The notes: generated by a model not told the origin, from the sequence alone. Positions 1-6,239 are shown, numbered from the stretch's first letter. The stretch is 8,353 nucleotides of DNA from Victivallales bacterium (GCA_017458805.1 JAFTAC010000014.1:1-8353), one strand, 5' to 3'. A program made the numbers and translations.

Positions 1-877
1 CCTGCCGCCCAGCCAGGAGACCCTCCTGCCGCCCCTTCTCAATGACCTCAACTTCACCACGGTGATAGAAGAATTGAGACATTCTTTCTGTTTTTTCCGC
101 TAAGTTCAATCCCATTGCTGTGTCCTCCGTATTGCTTATATAGTCATAGTTGCTTATTTTTCTGATGAGTGGTTCGGTTGTGGAATTGGTTATGTCCCGA
201 AAAACCGAATCTGTTTTTATGGCCTTCGCAAGCCGTTCATTGTCCCGTGCATATTTGGCGGCCATCAGCACAGCCGCCAAATCGCTTCTAAAGCGGTGTA
301 TGTCCTCAGGATTCAGCTCAGACGGGCACAAAAGGTTCAGCTTATAGTCGTTGATGAATGGTTCTAGCTCCTTCGGAAATGGCTTCATCATCTCGCGAAG
401 GCTTCGGGGACCGTCCCACTCTGCATCCGAGAGAAAGAGAACCAGCGTGACAATCGGATTCAGCTTGTCCTGCGGCAGCAGCTGCGAAACAAAGTGCTTG
501 GCAACCTCTTCCTTTTTCTCACGTCTGTTGAAAGCGTGAATCTCCATGGCCTGCCTGTTGTAGCCGGCAACGTCGTAAGTCTGGGTCCGAAGGGGCATGG
601 CGTAGTCAACCGACGACTGCTCCTCAATGGCCAGAATGACATAATCCGTCGTTCCAGCTGTCTTGCAGGAGAGCATCTTGAGCACATCCCGCCTTTTTTC
701 CTGCAACTTATCCCCGCCTGTTTCCACCATGGAATGGAAAAAGACCGTCGTGTCCATTTCCGAAAGTGCGTCAGGCGCAATGACCTGCTCGCCTCCAAAG
801 ACCGCCCCGTTAAAGGCGTCTGCAAAAACAAACGGATCGCTCAAAAACTCCTTTGACAATGAATCCTTTTCCCGCAT
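1..877 (-). CDS. Rpn-family recombination-promoting nuclease / putative PD-(D/E)XK transposase (partial, 3' end off window)
   Basis: Reading the minus strand from the ATG at 877 gives 292 codons with no stop before the window edge, so the C-terminus is missing. The protein resembles the Rpn/YhgA-like 'transposase' group, which has a PD-(D/E)XK nuclease fold and is associated with RecA-independent recombination and DNA cleavage. Visible landmarks are FVFADAFNG near residue 17, GGEQVI near 28, EMDTT near 40, RRDVLKM near 62, the IEEQ core near 84 followed by DYAMPLRTQTYD (91-102), and LFLSDAEWDGPRSL at 147-160. The visible C-terminus turns charged (KGRQEGLLAGRQ), like the E/G/R-rich tails common in this subtype. 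The start is supported by AGGGAG at 887-892 (minus), 9 nt upstream. It is divergent from the ribosomal genes and unrelated to them in function. The family assignment rests on remembered motifs. The catalytic residues are inferred, and activity is unknown. Confidence 0.82.
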   Translation of the reverse strand, partial: MREKDSLSKEFLSDPFVFADAFNGAVFGGEQVIAPDALSEMDTTVFFHSMVETGGDKLQEKRRDVLKMLSCKTAGTTDYVILAIEEQSSVDYAMPLRTQTYDVAGYNRQAMEIHAFNRREKKEEVAKHFVSQLLPQDKLNPIVTLVLFLSDAEWDGPRSLREMMKPFPKELEPFINDYKLNLLCPSELNPEDIHRFRSDLAAVLMAAKYARDNERLAKAIKTDSVFRDITNSTTEPLIRKISNYDYISNTEDTAMGLNLAEKTERMSQFFYHRGEVEVIEKGRQEGLLAGRQ

Positions 878-910
878 CTTCGCATTCTCCCTGTGGAGGT
901 CAAGTTCTAG

Positions 911-962
911 AGGAGGTAACATTACCTCTTCAGGCAGGAAGCCTTAGAAGACGCTCTTCTAA
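911..962 (-). promoter_or_regulatory. Tandem hairpins in the leader of the Rpn-family gene
   Basis: Three adjacent inverted repeats lie 35-85 nt upstream of the start at 877. The first is at 911-930 (about 8 bp, loop ACAT). The second is a short one at 932-944 (AGGC/GCCT). The third is a perfect 8-bp repeat at 944-962 (TTAGAAGA, loop CGC, TCTTCTAA). None is followed by a U-run on either strand, so they are not typical intrinsic terminators. As part of the 5' leader they could control translation or mRNA stability, which is inference. Confidence 0.4.
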
Positions 963-1005
963 TATAAAGCAACTGCCCCTTTTTTCAACTGCCTCCACAA
1001 AAACT

Positions 1006-1033
1006 AATATATCTCCGATTTTTCAAAATGCAA
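1006..1033 (-). promoter_or_regulatory. Candidate sigma70-like promoter for the Rpn-family gene
   Basis: On the minus strand, TTGCAT (1033-1028) is separated by 16 nt from TATATT (1011-1006). This would give a leader of about 120 nt that includes the tandem hairpins. The surroundings are AT-rich, so chance matches are likely. Confidence 0.3.
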
Positions 1034-1233
1034 GACAAAAAGATGGACTTTTTAGCATTTTTTGATTATATATAAAAGGATAAATAAAATGTTAAATTAT
1101 TATATAATTGCATCTTTCCATAAGGCGGTATCCAATCCTGAATCAGTTGTCTTTGGGAATTATCTATGTTGCATACAATTGCCTATTTCCAAACCACCCT
1201 TGCCATTCCTGGCTGAATAGTGATTCGCAGTCA

Positions 1234-1261
1234 TTGAAAATAGCATATTTGGATATATATT
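1234..1261 (+). promoter_or_regulatory. Candidate sigma70-like promoter upstream of the structured island and the coiled-coil gene
   Basis: TTGAAA at 1234-1239, a 16-nt spacer, then TATATT at 1256-1261. Transcription would start near 1268, run through the hairpin-rich island at 1353-1495 and reach the gene at 1534. Depending on terminators it could continue into rplV. Spacing is one short of optimal and the region is AT-rich, so support is modest. Confidence 0.3.
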
Positions 1262-1352
1262 TAATAAATTGTTAGCATCAAAAACTTCTCGACTGTTAAG
1301 ATTTGCACAACGCTCTGTTCTCCAGAAGGGTAGGGTAATGCAGTGTTTTTGT

Positions 1353-1495
1353 TGCGCACTACTGGCACGAAGGCCTTCTTCCAGTGCTGCGCACGTTGTG
1401 GAGCTTGCCTTGTTTGCTGTGGGCCAGGATTGTCGCGCCTTCGGCGTGCTGGCCGCTTTACGACCTGCGCTAAACTATCTTCCTTGAGAAAGGAA
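1353..1495. other. GC-rich structured island: possible ncRNA, long 5' leader or interspersed repeat
   Basis: Three hairpins follow one another. (1) 1353-1393: TGCGCA pairs with TGCGCA, then ACTGG with CCAGT, closing on the palindrome GAAGGCCTTC. (2) 1422-1454: GGCCAG pairs with CTGGCC around an inner CGCGCC/GGCGTG stem, with a 6-nt bulge. (3) 1480-1495: perfect TTCCTT/AAGGAA stem capped by a GAGA tetraloop, a GNRA type when read on the + strand. Composition differs sharply from the AT-rich flanks. There is no U-run after the last stem. Strand is assigned only tentatively; the GNRA loop and the upstream promoter candidate favour +. It matches no RNA family that I can name. Confidence 0.4.
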
Positions 1496-1533
1496 TATCG
1501 TACAAAAAAACGAAAATAACAAAAAAACAAGAT

Positions 1534-2325
1534 ATGCATTGGACAAAATTCATTTATAGTGTTATATTATTAACTCTTACTTTTCCTGGAAACTTATGTC
1601 TTGGGCAAAACAACCCCGACAGTGACGTAAAGTCCAACGAGTCCATTGAACTGCGTGAGGCAAAAGTTGCGCGAGAATCCGCTGAAAGACGGGCGCTCGG
1701 CCTGGAATTGGAATTGGAAAGCCTCCGCAAGGAACACGATAAGCTCCGTTCGAAGTATGTCGAGCTTTATCTGAACTCCCAGAAGGTCACAGAAGAGCTG
1801 CTGGACCTTGAGCTGCGCGCCGCCAACCTTCTCCAATCCAAGGGCAGTGAGAAAGACGCAAGCCTCAACAGCGAGGCCCTGCAGGCGCTGGAGCTAGTCC
1901 TCAGCAGGCAGGTCGAGCTGCAGGACGTCTTCCTTGACTTCCAGGACTACCTCAAAGCCATGCTGGAGGTGCTGCAACCCAGCGAGGCCGTCAAGGACGG
2001 GCTGCTTAAACGCAACAAACGCCTTGCCGATGTCATCGCGGACAGCATGAAGCCACTCTCGGTCGCCGCAAAGCGCGACAGCCAGGGCCTCTCCGCAAAC
2101 ACCGCCATCCTCAAGGTCGATGAGGAGCTGGAAATCGTCATCCTGGACAAGGGTACGCTTTCAGGTGTCCGACCTGGCAAGAAATGGCGGCTGCCAGGCA
2201 AGGAGGGCAGAAACGAGGCGAAGCTCGTCATCGTCGATGCAAGGCCGGAGATCTCCGCCGCCGCTGTCGTCGAGGGCAACTTCAAGGCCCTCCAGCCAGG
2301 AGGGGTGCTTCTTCCCGACAACTAG
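1534..2325 (+). CDS. Exported coiled-coil protein with C-terminal beta domain, unknown function
   Basis: The protein has 263 residues. Residues 1-24 look like a Sec signal peptide: Lys5, a hydrophobic stretch FIYSVILLTLTF at 6-17, and a plausible cleavage after CLG. Cys22 lies in GNLC, which is not a good lipobox. Residues about 36-100 are a Glu/Leu/Arg-rich coiled coil, and 110-180 are also helical. Residues 192-263 look like a small beta domain (VDEELEIVILDKG, then SGVRPGKKW, ending in LQPGGVLLP). This resembles the barrel-like C-terminal repeats seen in MreC/FlgT-like envelope proteins, but only loosely. The product should sit in the periplasm or be anchored there. The start has no clear Shine-Dalgarno; upstream is A-rich, and the signal peptide decides the start. 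It ends 72 nt before rplV, in the place normally held by rpsS, and may share a transcript with the ribosomal genes. I do not recognise a specific family. Confidence 0.75.
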   Translation: MHWTKFIYSVILLTLTFPGNLCLGQNNPDSDVKSNESIELREAKVARESAERRALGLELELESLRKEHDKLRSKYVELYLNSQKVTEELLDLELRAANLLQSKGSEKDASLNSEALQALELVLSRQVELQDVFLDFQDYLKAMLEVLQPSEAVKDGLLKRNKRLADVIADSMKPLSVAAKRDSQGLSANTAILKVDEELEIVILDKGTLSGVRPGKKWRLPGKEGRNEAKLVIVDARPEISAAAVVEGNFKALQPGGVLLPDN

Positions 2326-2333
2326 TTAACGTT

Positions 2334-2360
2334 GCCGTCGGCAATAAAATGCCGGACGGC
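2334..2360 (+). promoter_or_regulatory. Hairpin in the rplV 5' leader
   Basis: GCCGTCGGCA (2334-2343) pairs with TGCCGGACGGC (2350-2360) as a 10-bp stem with one bulged G and an ATAAAA loop. It lies between the stop at 2325 and the rplV start at 2398. The following bases (GTGCCATAAAC) are not a U-run, so a standard intrinsic terminator is unlikely. A processing site or a ribosomal-protein-binding leader is possible. Confidence 0.45.
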
Positions 2361-2397
2361 GTGCCATAAACATATCACAAACGAAGAAAGCAGAATC

Positions 2398-2739
2398 ATG
2401 GAAAAACTAGCCGTTACCAAAAACGTGCGGATCTCCGCGTTCAAGGCTCGCGAAGTTGCCAGGCTCATCCAGGGCAAGCCAGCCGTCGAGGCCATGAACA
2501 TGCTGGCCCTCATGCCGCGCAAGGCTGCGGTGCTCATCGGCAAGACTCTCAAGTCCGCCGTCGCCAACGCCGAAAATGCGGATGAGAACAGCGTGGACCG
2601 CGCCAGTCTCATCGTCAAAGAGGCGGTCATTGGCGAAGGGCCGACCCTGAAGCGCTTCCAGCCCAAGGCAAGAGGCTCGGCAGGGCACATCCGCAAGAGA
2701 ACCAGTCACATCCGTATTATCGTCTCAGACGAAATCTAA
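2398..2739 (+). CDS. rplV: 50S ribosomal protein L22
   Basis: The product has 113 residues, close to the usual length of about 110. L22 binds 23S rRNA, and its long beta hairpin lines the nascent-peptide exit tunnel. Visible family features are the N-terminal VRISAFKAREVARLIQGK, the middle AVLIGKTLKSAVANAEN, and the C-terminal hairpin region (GPTLKRFQPKARGSAGHIRKRTSHI), which carries the tunnel loop. The ATG at 2398 is preferred; it is preceded by AGAAAG at 2385-2390, a weak Shine-Dalgarno. The frame stays open upstream to 2332, but that stretch would overlap the leader hairpin and does not look like L22 or S19. It is the first ribosomal gene here, and rpsS is not found upstream in the window. 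Confidence 0.97.
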   Translation: MEKLAVTKNVRISAFKAREVARLIQGKPAVEAMNMLALMPRKAAVLIGKTLKSAVANAENADENSVDRASLIVKEAVIGEGPTLKRFQPKARGSAGHIRKRTSHIRIIVSDEI

Positions 2740-2754
2740 GCTAAGGAGTTAACT

Positions 2755-3537
2755 GTGGGTCAAAAAGTCAATCCAATTGGGTTCCGGCTCCCCATCACCA
2801 AGGACTGGAAATCCCGCTGGTTTGCGCGCAAGAACAACTTCGGCAAACTGCTTCAGGAGGACATCAAAATCCGCGAGAAGCTCACCGCCGAACTTGCCAA
2901 CGCAGGCGTAAGCAAAATAGTGATTGAACGCAGCGGAAAACGGGTGAGGATCACCATTTTCAGCGCGCGTCCAGGAATCATCCTGGGAGGAAAATTCAGC
3001 TCCTCCGCCGATGCGAAGGTCGATAAGACCGAGAAGAAGGGCGGCAAGGATGCCAAGAAGGGCGTCGGCATCGACATGATCAAGGAGATGCTGAAGCCGA
3101 TTACAGGTGCAGCCGAAGTCCTCATCGAGGTGAAGGAAATCAGAAACGCCGACGTTGACGCGCAGCTCGTCGCGGAAGGCGTCGTCCAGCAGCTGGTCAA
3201 GCGCGTGGCCTTCAGAAGGGCCATGAAGCGCGCCATCCAGAACGCGATGGAAAAGGGTGCCGAGGGCATCAAGATCCGTTGCGCGGGACGTCTCAACGGC
3301 GCTGAACTCGCCCGTACTGAACAATACAAAGAAGGAAAGGTCCCGCTGCACACCCTGCGGGCCAATATCGACTACGGCTTCTCCGAGGCACATACCTTGG
3401 CTGGCCTCATTGGTGTGAAAGTCTGGATCTGCAAACCCCAAAACTGGGAGGATAGTAAAAATGCCTTTAATGCCCAAACGCGTGGAACATCGAAAGGTTC
3501 AACGAGGCAGCCGCGGGGGAATCGCGACTCGCAATAA
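2755..3537 (+). CDS. rpsC: 30S ribosomal protein S3, with KH-loop insertion and extended tail
   Basis: The product has 260 residues from a GTG start, with AAGGAG at 2743-2748 placed 6 nt upstream. S3 sits at the mRNA entry channel. The N-terminus GQKVNPIGFRL and the C-terminal domain (FRRAMKRAIQNAM, GRLNGAELARTE, VPLHTLRANIDYG, GVKVWI) are standard. The Arg/Lys patch FRRAMK, linked to mRNA unwinding in E. coli, is intact. The KH type II domain is unusual. The usual RPGIVIGKKGEDVE-like stretch here reads RPGIILG, then about 23 Lys/Ser/Asp-rich residues (about 79-101), then KKGVGIDMIKEML. The tail after VWICKPQNW is basic, and its last 25 codons plus stop overlap rplP in another frame. The insertion and overlap are seen directly; any effect on function is unknown. 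Confidence 0.97.
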   Translation: MGQKVNPIGFRLPITKDWKSRWFARKNNFGKLLQEDIKIREKLTAELANAGVSKIVIERSGKRVRITIFSARPGIILGGKFSSSADAKVDKTEKKGGKDAKKGVGIDMIKEMLKPITGAAEVLIEVKEIRNADVDAQLVAEGVVQQLVKRVAFRRAMKRAIQNAMEKGAEGIKIRCAGRLNGAELARTEQYKEGKVPLHTLRANIDYGFSEAHTLAGLIGVKVWICKPQNWEDSKNAFNAQTRGTSKGSTRQPRGNRDSQ

Positions 3538-3883
3538 CAAATTGGATTTCGGTGAATTTGGTCTCCAGGTCCTGGAACGCGGCTGGATGACAGGCAAGCA
3601 AATCGAGGCGGCTCGTGTCGCCGCCACCAGGCACATGCAGCGCCGCGGTCAGATTTGGATCAGGGTCTTCCCTGACAAGCCCGTCAGCAAGAAGCCTCTC
3701 GAAACCCGTATGGGTAAGGGAAAAGGCGCGCCGGAAGAATGGGTTGCCGTCATCAAGCCCGGCAACATGATCATCGAGCTCGCCGGATGCTCTGAAACAG
3801 TCGCCCGCGAGGCCCTCGCAAGAGCCTCCAGCAAACTGCCCTTCAGATGCCGCTTCCTGGTCAGGCAGCATGGAGCACAGTAA
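3461..3883 (+). CDS. rplP: 50S ribosomal protein L16
   Basis: The product has 140 residues. L16 binds 23S rRNA near the A-site tRNA and the peptidyl transferase centre and is a late assembly protein. Family motifs are MPKRVEHRKVQRG, GWMTGKQIEAARVA, WIRVFPDKPVSKKPLETRMGKGKG and a C-terminal ALARASSKLPFRCRF. The ATG at 3461 is favoured because GGAGG at 3447-3451 lies 9 nt upstream. An in-frame ATG at 3470 (MPKRV) is also possible, and the usual MLMPKR start fits the first. The start lies 77 nt inside rpsC, so the two genes overlap in different frames and may be translationally coupled. Confidence 0.97.
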   Translation: MPLMPKRVEHRKVQRGSRGGIATRNNKLDFGEFGLQVLERGWMTGKQIEAARVAATRHMQRRGQIWIRVFPDKPVSKKPLETRMGKGKGAPEEWVAVIKPGNMIIELAGCSETVAREALARASSKLPFRCRFLVRQHGAQ

Positions 3884-3907
3884 TCTCCAGAGGAGTCAAC
3901 TGACATT

Positions 3908-4105
3908 ATGAAACCATCTGAAATACGTGAATTGAATGACGAGGAGCTCGGCAGGGTCCTTGAGGAAAGCAGGCGCGAAATGTTCAATCTCCGCCGCCAG
4001 ATCCAGATTGGCCAGGCCAACAACTCCGCTCGAATCCGGCTCCTGAGGAAGGACATCGCCAGGATTGAAACAGAAAAGACCGCACGTGCGAACCGTGCAG
4101 AGTAA
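3908..4105 (+). CDS. rpmC: 50S ribosomal protein L29
   Basis: The product has 65 residues, the usual L29 size. It is a small helical hairpin protein next to L23 at the exit tunnel, where trigger factor and SRP dock. The N-terminal MKPSEIRELNDEELGRVLEE and the middle EMFNLRRQIQIGQANNSARIRLLRKDIARI match the family pattern. AGGAG at 3891-3895 lies 12 nt upstream, slightly long. The stop TAA is part of the TAAGGA that serves rpsQ. Confidence 0.95.
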   Translation: MKPSEIRELNDEELGRVLEESRREMFNLRRQIQIGQANNSARIRLLRKDIARIETEKTARANRAE

Positions 4106-4116
4106 GGAAAAGCAAT

Positions 4117-4389
4117 ATGGCAGAAGAAGCAACTCGCAACCAGCGCAAAGTTCTGAGCGCTACCGTCGTGAGCAACAAGATGGACAAGACCATCGTGGTC
4201 AAGGTCGCCCATAGTGCTGCCCACCCGCTCTACCGCAAGGTGGTTAAGAAAACAAGCAAATGTTACGTCCATGACGAGAAGAACGAGGCCCAGGTGGGCG
4301 ATGTGGTCGAAATCATGGAGACCCGTCCCCTCAGCGCGCTCAAGCGCTGGCGCCTTGTCCGCATCATCCGTCGTGCCGAGTCTGATTGA
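4117..4389 (+). CDS. rpsQ: 30S ribosomal protein S17
   Basis: The product has 90 residues with an OB fold. S17 is a primary 16S rRNA binder needed for early assembly of the 30S body. Family features are RKVLSATVVSNKMDKTIVV, HPLYRKVVKKTSKCYVHDE, GDVVEIMETRPLSALKRWRL and a basic end. AAGGA at 4104-4108, overlapping the rpmC stop, is the ribosome-binding site. The TGA stop overlaps the TGAGGAG Shine-Dalgarno of rplN. Confidence 0.97.
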   Translation: MAEEATRNQRKVLSATVVSNKMDKTIVVKVAHSAAHPLYRKVVKKTSKCYVHDEKNEAQVGDVVEIMETRPLSALKRWRLVRIIRRAESD

Positions 4390-4403
4390 GGAGCTGTGTT
4401 ACC

Positions 4404-4769
4404 ATGATACAGATGCAAACAACTTTGGAAGTGGCTGACAACTCCGGCGCCAAGAAAATCATGGCGATCCGCACAGTTGGGCAGCGCAAGCGCTACGCCG
4501 AAATCGGGGACATCATCCGTGCCTCCGTCCGCGAGGCCCAGCCCCGTGGCGGCGTGAAAAAAGGCGACGTCGTGAGGGCGGTCATCGTCCGTACGGCGAA
4601 GAATATCCGGCGGTCAGATGGCTCGTTCCTGCGCTTCGACCATAACGCCGCCGTAATCGTTGACGACCAGGGGAACCCCAAGGGCACGCGTATTTTCGGG
4701 CCAGTCGCTCGTGAGCTGCGCGACAAGAACTTCTCCAAGATCGTTTCCCTGGCACCGGAGGTGTTGTAA
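4404..4769 (+). CDS. rplN: 50S ribosomal protein L14
   Basis: The product has 121 residues, almost exactly the family length. L14 contacts the 30S at an inter-subunit bridge and lies next to L19. The N-terminus MIQMQTTLEVADNSGAK is diagnostic, with PRGGVKKGDVVRAVIVRT, DGSFLRFDHNAAV and GTRIFGPVARELR following. The ATG at 4404 is chosen because L14 starts MIQ and TGAGGAG at 4387-4393 lies 10 nt upstream. The longer open frame from 4386 would consume that site. The stop overlaps the next start by one base (TAATG). Confidence 0.97.
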   Translation: MIQMQTTLEVADNSGAKKIMAIRTVGQRKRYAEIGDIIRASVREAQPRGGVKKGDVVRAVIVRTAKNIRRSDGSFLRFDHNAAVIVDDQGNPKGTRIFGPVARELRDKNFSKIVSLAPEVL

Positions 4770-5035
4770 TGGCAAACGCAAAGGTTAAGAAAGGCGATGT
4801 GGTCCGCGTGATCGCAGGCGCCGACAAAGGCAAGACGGGCAAAGTGCTGAAGGTTGACCCGAAGCACGACCGCGTCACGGTCGAGGGCGTGGCAGTCCGC
4901 AAGAAGGCTGTCCGCAGGTCCCAGGCCAATCCCAATGGCGGCATCCAGGAGGTCGAGGCCCCCATTCACATCAGCAATGTGATGAATGAGGAGCGCTATC
5001 GCGCCAGGCAGGATGCGAAGAAGAAGGAGGCGTGA
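4769..5035 (+). CDS. rplX: 50S ribosomal protein L24, short C-terminus
   Basis: The product has 88 residues, against roughly 100-105 in well-known homologues. L24 is an assembly initiator that binds the 5' end of 23S rRNA. The KOW motif is clear (KKGDVVRVIAGADKGKTGKVL, near residues 7-27), as are HDRVTVEGV and QANPNGGIQEVEAPIHISNV. After SNV the usual stretch (DPKTG...RVG type) is missing and is replaced by a short charged tail NEERYRARQDAKKKEA. The ATG overlaps the rplN stop by 1 nt, suggesting re-initiation or coupling. Confidence 0.95.
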   Translation: MANAKVKKGDVVRVIAGADKGKTGKVLKVDPKHDRVTVEGVAVRKKAVRRSQANPNGGIQEVEAPIHISNVMNEERYRARQDAKKKEA

Positions 5036-5043
5036 GCGGGACT

Positions 5044-5583
5044 ATGAAGAGCGTACTTTACGAAACCTATAAGAAAGAGATCGTTCCGGCCCTGAAGGAA
5101 AAGCGCGGATACACCAATCCGATGCAGATTCCGAAGCTGGTCAAGATTGTCGTCAACACGGGTGTCAAGACTGACAAGGACCGTGAAGTGATGACAGCGG
5201 CGGTTGAGACGCTTGGAGCCATCACCGGCCAGAAGCCCGTGATCACCAAGTCCCGCATGAACATCTCCAACTTCAAGCTGCGCAAGGGAATGGCGGTTGG
5301 CGCCTGCGTGACACTCCGCAGGGATGTCATGTACAACTTCCTCTACAAGCTGATCAACATCGTTCTGCCCCGCGTGAGAGACTTCCGCGGTATCAGCCCC
5401 AAGTCGTTCGACGGCGTCGGCAACTACAATTTCGGCTTGTCAGAGCAGTCTGTCTTCACCGAAATCGATTTGGATAAGATTAAGCACACCATCGGTATGA
5501 ACATCACCATCGTGACGACCGCCCGCACGGATGACGAAGCGAGGGATCTTCTCTCGATGATGGGGATGCCATTCGCCAACTAA
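5044..5583 (+). CDS. rplE: 50S ribosomal protein L5
   Basis: From the ATG at 5044 the product has 179 residues, the same as E. coli L5. L5 binds 5S rRNA with L18 and forms the central protuberance and a bridge to the 30S. Motifs are NPMQIPKLVKIVVNTGV, ITGQKPVITKSRMNISNFKLRKGMAVGACVTLR, PRVRDFRGISPKSFDGVGNYNFGLSEQ and a C-terminal DDEARDLLSMMGMPF. AAGGAGG at 5024-5030 lies 13 nt before the ATG. An in-frame GTG at 5032 overlaps the rplX stop but sits only 1 nt from that site, so the ATG is preferred; both remain possible. Confidence 0.96.
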   Translation: MKSVLYETYKKEIVPALKEKRGYTNPMQIPKLVKIVVNTGVKTDKDREVMTAAVETLGAITGQKPVITKSRMNISNFKLRKGMAVGACVTLRRDVMYNFLYKLINIVLPRVRDFRGISPKSFDGVGNYNFGLSEQSVFTEIDLDKIKHTIGMNITIVTTARTDDEARDLLSMMGMPFAN

Positions 5584-5598
5584 TAAGGGGTATAGACC

Positions 5599-5784
5599 GT
5601 GGCAAAGAAAAGTTTGATAGTCAAGTCCCAGCGCGAGCCGAAGTTCCCGACCAGAGGTTATTTCCGCTGCGAGAGGTGCGGCAGGGTGCGTGCGTACATC
5701 CGCAAGTTCCACCTGTGCCGTATTTGTTTCCGTGAGCTGGCCAGCAAGGGCCAGATCCCGGGTGTTATGAAGGCAAGCTGGTAA
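5599..5784 (+). CDS. rpsN: 30S ribosomal protein S14, zinc-binding short type
   Basis: The product has 61 residues from a GTG start with AAGGGG at 5585-5590. This is the type Z form of S14, and all four zinc ligands are visible: Cys24 and Cys27 (CERC), Cys40 and Cys43 (CRIC). S14 assembles late into the 30S head near S3 and S10. The remaining family features, RGYFRCERCGR and the C-terminal GQIPGVMKASW, are intact. The position between rplE and rpsH is the standard spc order. Confidence 0.97.
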   Translation: MAKKSLIVKSQREPKFPTRGYFRCERCGRVRAYIRKFHLCRICFRELASKGQIPGVMKASW

Positions 5785-5804
5785 TCATAAGGAGCAACGT
5801 AATT

Positions 5805-6209
5805 ATGAGTCTCAGCGATCCTATCGCCGATATGTTGACCCGCATTCGCAATGCGCAACGCGGCAAGCTGGCTTCGACAGCCATGCCGTTTTCAAAAATC
5901 AAGCATGCCATCGCGGAAACGCTCCGCGACGCAGGCTACATCGAGAGCTGCTCTGTCGAAGACATAGGGCACAACAAGAAGGTTCTCAGCGTGGTGCTCA
6001 AGTATCGTGACAAGGCCAAGACCCCTGTCATCGAGGGCATTGAGAGAGTCAGCAAGCCGTCCTGCCGCATCTACGTCGGCAGCACCGAAATCCCCCACGT
6101 CCTGGGCGGTCTCGGCACGGCCATCCTTTCCACATCACAAGGCATCATGACAGACCGTACCGCGCGCAAGCAGAAGGTCGGCGGAGAGCTGCTCTGCTAC
6201 GTCTGGTAG
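5805..6209 (+). CDS. rpsH: 30S ribosomal protein S8
   Basis: The product has 134 residues. S8 is a primary 16S rRNA binder of the central domain and, in E. coli, the translational repressor of the spc operon. Motifs are the N-terminal SDPIADMLTRIRNAQRGK and the signature STSQGIMTDRTARKQKVGGELLCYVW at the end. AAGGAG at 5789-5794, 10 nt upstream, supports the ATG. I could not identify an S8-binding mimic near the rplE start by eye, so conservation of that feedback here is untested. Confidence 0.97.
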   Translation: MSLSDPIADMLTRIRNAQRGKLASTAMPFSKIKHAIAETLRDAGYIESCSVEDIGHNKKVLSVVLKYRDKAKTPVIEGIERVSKPSCRIYVGSTEIPHVLGGLGTAILSTSQGIMTDRTARKQKVGGELLCYVW

Positions 6210-6239
6210 TCGTGCAAAAATACAGAAGGAAATCAGACT

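Larger units (their letters stand above)
878..1533. other. Gene-free divergent intergenic region (656 nt)
   Basis: No credible protein gene was found. The left part (878-962) is the likely leader of the minus-strand nuclease gene and holds back-to-back hairpins. The middle (about 965-1270) is strongly AT-rich and contains candidate promoters for both directions. About 1340-1500 is abruptly GC-richer and strongly self-complementary. Small open frames in that part (for example minus 1261-1539) read as low-complexity Arg/Pro/Gln-rich peptides without a ribosome-binding site, and I do not consider them genes. Confidence 0.7.

Noticed and set aside
1269..1279. TTGTTAGCATC also occurs at 6937-6947, suggesting a repeat shared by two spacers
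   Set aside because: An exact 11-mer match is expected by chance in a window of this size, and the flanks do not match.
1261..1539. Minus-strand 92-codon frame across the structured island
   Set aside because: Low-complexity Arg/Pro/Gln-rich peptide without a ribosome-binding site; the openness is explained by GC-rich self-complementary sequence.
2332..2397. N-terminal extension of L22 from an upstream TTG
   Set aside because: It would translate the leader hairpin, has no ribosome-binding site and no L22 or S19 similarity.
2749..3477. Long minus-strand frame of 242 codons opposite rpsC
   Set aside because: It is a shadow of rpsC, produced by codon bias; rpsC is unmistakable on the + strand.
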